Assembly (NCBI GenBank): GCA_035518815.1
Contig: DATIXG010000082.1
Location: 62,001 to 126,000, forward strand
Reading direction: 5' to 3'
Length of the DNA stretch: 64,000 nt
Source: AG25 sp035518815
GTDB lineage: Bacteria > Gemmatimonadota > Gemmatimonadetes > Gemmatimonadales > GWC2-71-9
Under the pieces are notes generated by a model. It was not told the DNA's origin and ran no database searches. It saw nothing but the letters and a program-made list of their open reading frames with translations. Below, one piece after another: positions 59,351-64,000 of the stretch (positions within the stretch are counted from its first letter, which is position 1; every line of letters starts with the position of its first letter). The position numbers and the translations under genes are program-made.

Positions 59351-59799
59351 TGTCTACGCCCCGCGACCTTCCGCGCGTCACGCTGACTGCGGCGCTCATG
59401 TTCACCACGTGCTTCCAGAGCAAGAAGTCATACGAGAACTGGAGCAGCTCAGTCCCCCCCGGGCGATTCAGGACCGTGGCGACCATCGCCGGAGGCGATG
59501 GTCGTAACGATCTCCGCATGTCGGTCCAGGTGCGTAATTCCCTGCACAAGGCAGGGGTAAACGCCCTGAAGGTTTCCGGTCGCTGGGAAACCATCCCTCA
59601 GGCGATCAGCCAGGTCTGCTCCCCCAGCGCGCCGCAACCAGTCGACGGCATCGTGGTGGTGAAGTACGACTACTTGATCCTGTATGACTGCAAGACCAGC
59701 AAGGCGGCGTTCGAAATGCAGGGGGGAGCGGACGTGGGCCTCACCCAGATGACCGACCACCTGATCAAGTACATCAAGCGACCGGCACCCAACCCGTAG
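59347..59799 (+). CDS. Small secreted protein of unknown function
   Basis: 150 residues. The N-terminus has a hydrophobic stretch (VTLTAALMFTTCFQSKK) whose cysteine could be a lipid-modification site, but the box (MFTTC) is weak. The mature part contains FRTVATIAGGDGRNDLRMSVQVRNSLHKAGVNALKVSGRWETIPQAI and two further cysteines (QVCSPSA; LYDCKTS). It is translationally coupled to the barrel gene before it. Confidence 0.7.
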   Translation: MMSTPRDLPRVTLTAALMFTTCFQSKKSYENWSSSVPPGRFRTVATIAGGDGRNDLRMSVQVRNSLHKAGVNALKVSGRWETIPQAISQVCSPSAPQPVDGIVVVKYDYLILYDCKTSKAAFEMQGGADVGLTQMTDHLIKYIKRPAPNP

Positions 59800-59847
59800 T
59801 TTCCCGTCCGCGACAAGTCGGCTGCCAGCGACATTCCTGAATACACG

Positions 59848-59876
59848 AGAGGCCGGGAGCAACGCTCCCGGCCTCT
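59848..59876. terminator. Shared hairpin between converging genes
   Basis: A perfect 13-bp stem (AGAGGCCGGGAGC at 59848-59860 with GCTCCCGGCCTCT at 59864-59876) with an AAC loop sits between a plus-strand gene ending at 59799 and a minus-strand gene ending at 59915. There is no long U-tract on either strand. Confidence 0.6.
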
Positions 59877-59914
59877 TCAGGTTGCGTACAACCCTGAGTA
59901 CGCGAGCCGAATTC

Positions 59915-60373
59915 TTACGGCGAGACCGGCCCGATCGCGCCGGACGACAGACCGGCCGGGTCGCTGTCGCTATAGACCCTAACCGTGGCACCGTAGTTAC
60001 GCAGCGTGCGGTACAGCACCGTATCCGTGACACCGGCGACGGAGCCGCTGGCCGCGCACGGAGCTGCCGCGCAAATCGTTCCCTTCGTGACCGTCCCCTG
60101 CAGAATCCGGATCAGGTTGACCGTGCCGTGACCGGCGGCCGTGACGGCATACGTGAACGTGAACGTCGTTCCGGAGCCGTTGATCGTGAAGGAATGACGG
60201 GCCGCGGTATCCGCGGGGTTCTTGTGTGGGGTCACGTTGTTACCGGCCGCGACCGCCTGAAAAGCAGTGATCACGTCATCCGGGGAATCCGGCCCCGTAC
60301 ACGCAACCCCGACGACGAGCGCGCCTGCCATCACTGTGCCTACCAGCGCGGCGTGTTTAACGGACGAGCGCAT
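59915..60373 (-). CDS. Secreted CHRD-like domain protein
   Basis: 152 residues from the ATG at 60373, preceded by AAGGAGG. A signal peptide (VKHAALVGTVMAGALVVGVACTG) ends with a cysteine that could be lipidated (GVAC). The mature part resembles a CHRD-type beta fold (HSFTINGSGTTFTFTYAVTAAGHGTVNLIRILQG; VLYRTLRNYGATVRVYSDSDPAGLSSGAIGPV). Two cysteines near CAAAPCAASG may form a disulfide. The CHRD assignment rests on the pattern only. The huge frame that continues upstream is antisense to the YceI genes. Confidence 0.72.
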   Translation of the reverse strand: MRSSVKHAALVGTVMAGALVVGVACTGPDSPDDVITAFQAVAAGNNVTPHKNPADTAARHSFTINGSGTTFTFTYAVTAAGHGTVNLIRILQGTVTKGTICAAAPCAASGSVAGVTDTVLYRTLRNYGATVRVYSDSDPAGLSSGAIGPVSP

Positions 60374-60518
60374 CCTAGTCCTCCTTGGCGTTTGTTGAGA
60401 GTGTTGCCAACTCCTGGTGCTCCATCCCGGCCCACCTCGGAGGCAATACAGTACCACGTGCTGGGCCGCTTGTCGAGGACCCCGGGGAACTTCGCGGCCG
60501 CTAGTCCTATCGTATGTC

Positions 60519-60542
60519 CATACCACCCGATCGGGTGGTATG
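60519..60542. repeat. 24-bp perfect palindrome between divergent genes
   Basis: Half-site CATACCACCCGA at 60519-60530 is followed directly by its exact reverse complement. It lies in the 288-base region between the divergent genes at 60373 (minus) and 60662 (plus), about 145 bases from one start and 120 from the other. It may be an operator for a dimeric regulator controlling both sides, or a cruciform-forming site. Confidence 0.8.
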
Positions 60543-60661
60543 CCGGGTTTTTGCCCTCTCGCCGGGCTTGCGCGAAGCCAAAAGCCGCGGTTATTTCCAT
60601 GGTCGCCCGTCGTTGCATAACGCACCGTTGCACTCACCACAGTTGCAGGAGCCACCGAAAC

Positions 60662-61432
60662 ATGAGTCGTTATTCGCTGTTGCTGGGATGCCTTGTCCTG
60701 GCCGCGCCGGCGGCCGCCCGGGCCCAAACACGCTGGACCGTTGATTCCAAGAGCAGTTTGGCCTGGTGGCAGATGAGCCCAAACCTGAACCACCTCTGGG
60801 CCACCACGTGCCCTGGCGATTCCTCGTGGCGCCCCGGCGAAGGCCGGAGCACCGGCTGGTACATCAATCCGAGACTCAAGCTCCCCAAGACGGGGTACGC
60901 CGGCGTCGACGACACGATCCACGTCCCGTTGTATCCGCGCACGACCGTCTACCCGCTCTGCGTCGAAGCTCTCCGCGGCGAGATCGTCGTGCCTGACACG
61001 GTGCACTGGCGCGGTGTACATGGCAGGGTCACGGTACTGGGAGACGCGCTCATCACAGGCGAGATGATGCGCGACGTGTTGATGCATCAGGTCATGCAGA
61101 CGTCTTCGTTCCCGGAAGTCGTGTTCACGATCGACAGCGTTACGAACCCAAGGCAGGACGGCGACACGCTGCGCGCGACCGCGGTCGGCTCCCTGACTGT
61201 GCGCGGCATCGTGACGCCGACGACCGCCCAGGTGAGGGCGTTCCATGATGCGGGTGGCATGCGCGTCCTGGCGAAGTTCCGGATGCCCGCGACGTCGCTT
61301 CTCGAGCTCACGCCGCGTATCCATAATTTGGGCCTTGGCGTCAGTACCAACATCTGGCACGACCTCTTCATGGGAACCGACCTCGTGCTGCGCCCCGAAG
61401 GGTCGAAACCAGCTACACAAGGGAGTGACTGA
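60662..61432 (+). CDS. Secreted YceI-like protein, copy 1
   Basis: 256 residues with a signal peptide (MSRYSLLLGCLVLAAPAAARAQ). The mature protein begins TRWTVDSKSSLAWWQMSPNLNHLWATTCPGDSSWRPGEGRSTGWYIN and contains VHWRGVHGRVTVLGDALITGEMMRDVLMHQVMQTSSFPEVVFTIDSVTN, the pattern of the YceI fold (lipocalin-like barrel). YceI proteins bind polyisoprenoid or other lipids in the periplasm. Extra residues near the N-terminus (two cysteines, TTCPGD and PLCVEA) are not typical of YceI. It is three bases from copy 2. Confidence 0.83.
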   Translation: MSRYSLLLGCLVLAAPAAARAQTRWTVDSKSSLAWWQMSPNLNHLWATTCPGDSSWRPGEGRSTGWYINPRLKLPKTGYAGVDDTIHVPLYPRTTVYPLCVEALRGEIVVPDTVHWRGVHGRVTVLGDALITGEMMRDVLMHQVMQTSSFPEVVFTIDSVTNPRQDGDTLRATAVGSLTVRGIVTPTTAQVRAFHDAGGMRVLAKFRMPATSLLELTPRIHNLGLGVSTNIWHDLFMGTDLVLRPEGSKPATQGSD

Positions 61433-61435
61433 TCC

Positions 61436-62200
61436 ATGAGGCGTCACGCCACGATAGTGCTGGGGAGCCTGCTTCTGGCTGCCCCGGCCGCTGCGCCAGC
61501 GCAAACCCGCTGGACTGTCGATACGAAGAGCAGCCTCGCTTGGTGGCAGGTGAGCCCGCACCTCAATCACTTGTGGGCCACCACGTGTCCTGGCGATTCG
61601 TCCTGGCGCCCAGGCGAGGGTCGCAGCAGTGGCTGGTACATCAACCCGAAGCTCAAGCCGCCGAAGACCGGATATGCCAACGTCGACGACACCGTCCACG
61701 TGCCGATGTACCCGCGCACGACCGTCTACCCGCTGTGCGTCGAGGCAGTGAAGGGAGAAGTGACGACGCCCGACACCGTCCATTGGCGCGGTGTACATGG
61801 CAAGGTCACGGTCGTGGGAGACGCGCTGATCACGGGCGAGATGATGCGTGACGTGCTGGCGCACCAGGTCATGCAAACATCCCAATATCCCGACATTGTC
61901 TATACCGTCGACAGTCTCACAAACGTCGGGCACAAGGGCGATACCCTCACCGCCACGGCGGTCGGAAGCCTCAGCTTCCGTATGATCCCTTACCCGATGA
62001 CGGCGGTGGTTAAGGCGTTTCACGACGCCGGCGGTATGCGCGTCCTCGCGAAGATGCGCATGCCCGCTCACAACCTGCTCGACATGACCCCGAAGCTCCA
62101 TTACCTCGGACTCGGCGTGAACACGAACATCTGGCATGATTTCTTCATGGGCGTCGACGTCGTATTTCGTCCCATGCAGTCGGGCGCCAGCGGGAAATAG
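61436..62200 (+). CDS. Secreted YceI-like protein, copy 2
   Basis: 254 residues with signal peptide (RRHATIVLGSLLLAAPAAAPAQ), then TRWTVDTKSSLAWWQVSPHLNHLWATTCPGDSSWRPGEGRSSGWYIN. Most of its length can be lined up with copy 1 without large gaps, including both cysteines and IWHDFFMGVDVVFRP at the end. The middle segment differs most (VVFTIDSVTNPRQDG versus IVYTVDSLTNVGHKG). The pair is a tandem duplication and is probably one operon. Confidence 0.83.
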   Translation: MRRHATIVLGSLLLAAPAAAPAQTRWTVDTKSSLAWWQVSPHLNHLWATTCPGDSSWRPGEGRSSGWYINPKLKPPKTGYANVDDTVHVPMYPRTTVYPLCVEAVKGEVTTPDTVHWRGVHGKVTVVGDALITGEMMRDVLAHQVMQTSQYPDIVYTVDSLTNVGHKGDTLTATAVGSLSFRMIPYPMTAVVKAFHDAGGMRVLAKMRMPAHNLLDMTPKLHYLGLGVNTNIWHDFFMGVDVVFRPMQSGASGK

Positions 62201-62237
62201 AGGCGGATCCCTAGCAGCATTGGCATCAGCCTCCGGC

Positions 62238-62279
62238 ACGGGCGTCGCGATCTGCGGCGCCCGTTTCGTCTTTCTCACC
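62238..62279 (+). terminator. Terminator of the YceI pair
   Basis: An 11-bp stem (ACGGGCGTCGC at 62238-62248 pairing with GCGGCGCCCGT at 62254-62264, one G-T pair) with a GATCT loop is followed by TTTCGTCTTTCTC. It begins 38 bases after the stop codon. Confidence 0.75.
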
Positions 62280-62326
62280 CTCCGCATCGGTTGACACGTC
62301 CCGGCGAGCACGGCGAACGTTAGGGC

Positions 62327-62986
62327 GTGATCTCCGCACTGCTGGGAGCGCTGTTGCTGAACCCGCCCTGGAGCCCCCGCGTCCTTTCCCGTTTCGATGT
62401 CGCGAAGGCCGAGTGGCTCATCCGTAATCGCCTCCCCTGTCTCGGCTGCCACGAGCTCGGCGGTGAGGGGGGCCGCATTGGCCCTAGCCTCTCCCAGCTC
62501 AAAGGACGGCCGTTCCCCGAGCGCGTGTACGAGCAGATCCGCGATCCCAAGGGCGGGGTCATGCCCCGCGTGCCCATGAGCGAAACCACGCTTGATCTGA
62601 TCGCCAGCTATCTGGTTCAACGAGACCCAAGCCCGGCCCCGGCCAGCGTGCCACCCCCGGCCGTCGAATCGAGCCGGGACGTGACCGAGGATCTGTACGC
62701 TCGGCATTGCTCCCCCTGTCACGGCGTGAAGGGGGCGGGGGACGGCTACAACGCGCCTTTCCTACCCGTACGGCCGACTGCTCACGCCGACAAGGCCTAC
62801 ATGTCCCGCCGGTCGGACGACGCGCTGTTCGACGCGATCTACGCGGGCGGCTACGTTATGAACCGCAGCAATCGCATGCCACCGTTCGGACAGACGCTAG
62901 CCCGTGAGCAGATCTGGTCTCTCGTGCACTATCTCCGGGTGTTGTGCGGCTGTGAGGGACCCGCGTGGTCGCTGGATAACCATTGA
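62327..62986 (+). CDS. Dihaem cytochrome c
   Basis: 219 residues from a GTG start. The N-terminus has a short hydrophobic segment (ISALLGALLLNPPW) that may act as a signal or anchor. Two haem c sites are visible, CLGCH near residue 38 and CSPCH near residue 127, each in a class I cytochrome domain with possible methionine ligands downstream (PRVPM; NRMPPF). It carries electrons in the periplasm. The stop overlaps the TTG start of the multihaem cytochrome (TTGA), so the two are probably electron-transfer partners. Confidence 0.9.
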   Translation: MISALLGALLLNPPWSPRVLSRFDVAKAEWLIRNRLPCLGCHELGGEGGRIGPSLSQLKGRPFPERVYEQIRDPKGGVMPRVPMSETTLDLIASYLVQRDPSPAPASVPPPAVESSRDVTEDLYARHCSPCHGVKGAGDGYNAPFLPVRPTAHADKAYMSRRSDDALFDAIYAGGYVMNRSNRMPPFGQTLAREQIWSLVHYLRVLCGCEGPAWSLDNH

Positions 62987-64000
62987 GCAAGAAGAAAGCG
63001 CGCGCGCAACCCGCGGTCGAGGCGGGACGCACCGGGGCTCGGCGCTTCGGCCGGCGCAGCCTGTTTGCCGTCGCCGTAATCATGGCCGCGGCGGCCGCCG
63101 TGGCTGGCCGAGCCCTCTACGATCGCGCCGGCCGCAATCTCAAGCTTCCCCCTCCCCCTCCCAGCGACATGACGGCGCCGGCTGAGACGACCGTCGCTTA
63201 CGGTGATTTTGTTGGGTCCGAGGCATGTGCCTCGTGCCACCCATCGGAGTACAGGTCGTGGTCCAGCTCGACGCATGGCAAGGCCGGTGGGCCGCCGACC
63301 CCGGAGCGCGTCAAGGGTCCTTTCGACGGCCGGCCCATCCACTTCCGCGACGCCACGGTCACGCCCTCTCGGAGCCAGAGTGGCGGGTTCATTTTCACGG
63401 TGGTGCAGGAGCAGCGGCCGGCGGTCGTATACCGCGTCGAAGCGGTCGTCGGCGGCGGCTTCATGGCTGGTGGCGGCACCCAGGCAGCCTTCGGACGGTT
63501 CCCCGACGGAACGCTGCGATTCCTCCCCTTCGACTATTCGCCGGCGGAGCATGCTTGGTTCTGCCAGCTGCGGCCAGGCAACAGGGGGTGGGTACCCATT
63601 ACACCTGCGCTGGCACTCGCTGACTGCGATGCCTGGCCGCCCACACGCATCCTGGGCAGTTCTGAGCGGTTCCAGAGCTGCCAGCAGTGCCACGGCAGCC
63701 AGATCGAGGTTGCGTTCGATTCCGCGTCCAAGCACTACGACACCCGCTTTTCGACCCTCGCGATCAATTGTGAATCCTGCCACGGCCCCGGACGGAGGCA
63801 CGTCGAGCTCGCCCGATCAGGCACGCTCCCGACTGCTCAGGACATTGGCATGCGGTCCCTCGCAGCCCTCACGAAGGATCAGTCGCTCGAGGTCTGCTTT
63901 CAATGCCACGCCGTGAAGGCGGCGCTCGAGCCGGGATACCTGCCCGGGAAGGAGCGCGATCGACACTTCGCCCTCAAGCTTCCGATTCTGCTCGACACGA
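62983..64000 (+). CDS. Multihaem cytochrome c, C-terminus beyond the window
   Basis: 339 residues are visible and the frame is open to the window end. It starts at TTG (MSKKKARAQ) and has a membrane helix at about 29-47 (SLFAVAVIMAAAAAVAG). Four CxxCH sites occur in the visible part: CASCH, CQQCH, CESCH and CFQCH, with a large beta-rich insertion between the first and second. It resembles cytochromes c554/NrfA-like multihaem redox proteins (GSEACASCHPSEYRSWSSSTHG) that use nitrogen or sulfur compounds or extracellular acceptors. More haems may lie beyond the end. Confidence 0.9.
   Translation, partial: MSKKKARAQPAVEAGRTGARRFGRRSLFAVAVIMAAAAAVAGRALYDRAGRNLKLPPPPPSDMTAPAETTVAYGDFVGSEACASCHPSEYRSWSSSTHGKAGGPPTPERVKGPFDGRPIHFRDATVTPSRSQSGGFIFTVVQEQRPAVVYRVEAVVGGGFMAGGGTQAAFGRFPDGTLRFLPFDYSPAEHAWFCQLRPGNRGWVPITPALALADCDAWPPTRILGSSERFQSCQQCHGSQIEVAFDSASKHYDTRFSTLAINCESCHGPGRRHVELARSGTLPTAQDIGMRSLAALTKDQSLEVCFQCHAVKAALEPGYLPGKERDRHFALKLPILLDT

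Noticed and set aside
59915..62722. A 935-residue minus-strand open frame
   Set aside because: It is antisense to the YceI genes and of low-complexity histidine/arginine type. Only its last 152 residues (59915-60373) have a ribosome site and signal peptide.

Overview
This 64 kb window is GC-rich bacterial chromosome. It contains one tRNA, no CRISPR array, no insertion sequence and no recognisable prophage. Many genes encode outer-membrane or periplasmic products: beta-barrels, TolC, an RND pump, lipoproteins and multihaem cytochromes. The cell is therefore a diderm. MqnD indicates menaquinone made by the futalosine route. Genes are packed tightly, many starts are GTG or TTG, and many neighbours overlap by four bases. 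Together this suggests a soil or sediment Gemmatimonadota-like organism. That placement is an inference from gene content; no marker was compared.

Layout. 1-4.4 kb: end of a sensor histidine kinase, a small membrane protein, then a GNAT acetyltransferase, a small membrane-anchored protein and aconitase AcnA in a coupled trio. 4.4-15.7 kb (minus strand): a nine-gene operon. It opens with a fused HTH-PTS EIIA protein, continues with a complete set of group 4 hydrogenase-like membrane and peripheral subunits, and ends with a beta-CASP metallo-hydrolase. The large subunit has lost all four Ni-Fe cysteines, so this is an energy-converting hydrogenase-related (Ehr) complex rather than a hydrogenase. 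16-17.7 kb: divergent PII protein and ammonium channel. 17.8-19.5 kb: small membrane and methyltransferase-like proteins and a secreted repeat protein. 19.7 kb: tRNA-Cys.

19.75-27.2 kb (minus): tetR-tolC-hlyD-RND-phosphoesterase operon with a readable promoter and an overlapping inverted-repeat operator. 27.3-29.7 kb: POTRA/barrel protein, lipoprotein and small protein. 29.7-32.7 kb (plus): MqnD, an HD-GYP response regulator and an atypical SDR protein. 32.9-36.9 kb: a lone pseudopilin, a TPR protein with a 43-residue secreted peptide on the opposite strand, a receiver-AraC protein, a stand-alone receiver and a MerR-type regulator. 37-43.8 kb: LemA, an M48 protease, a PlsB-like acyltransferase, archease-RtcB and Kup.

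43.8-50.5 kb: a 0.6 kb non-coding stretch, two distantly similar secreted proteins around an unknown gene, a cold-shock protein with promoter, long leader and terminator, a Ser/Thr kinase, an alpha/beta hydrolase and an unknown helical protein. 50.7-53.5 kb: a substrate-binding lipoprotein translationally coupled to a chemoreceptor. 53.5-57.4 kb (minus): three coupled envelope genes. 57.5-59.8 kb: basic-tailed small protein, zinc-ribbon protein, IF-1, barrel and lipoprotein. 59.9-62.2 kb: a secreted CHRD-like protein diverging from two tandem YceI-like proteins, with a perfect palindrome between them. 62.3-64 kb: a dihaem cytochrome c coupled to a multihaem cytochrome that runs off the window.

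The most notable content is the Ehr operon, whose flanking regulatory and RNase-like genes have no obvious role in an ion pump. Next are the TPR/secreted-peptide pair and the binding-protein/chemoreceptor pair.
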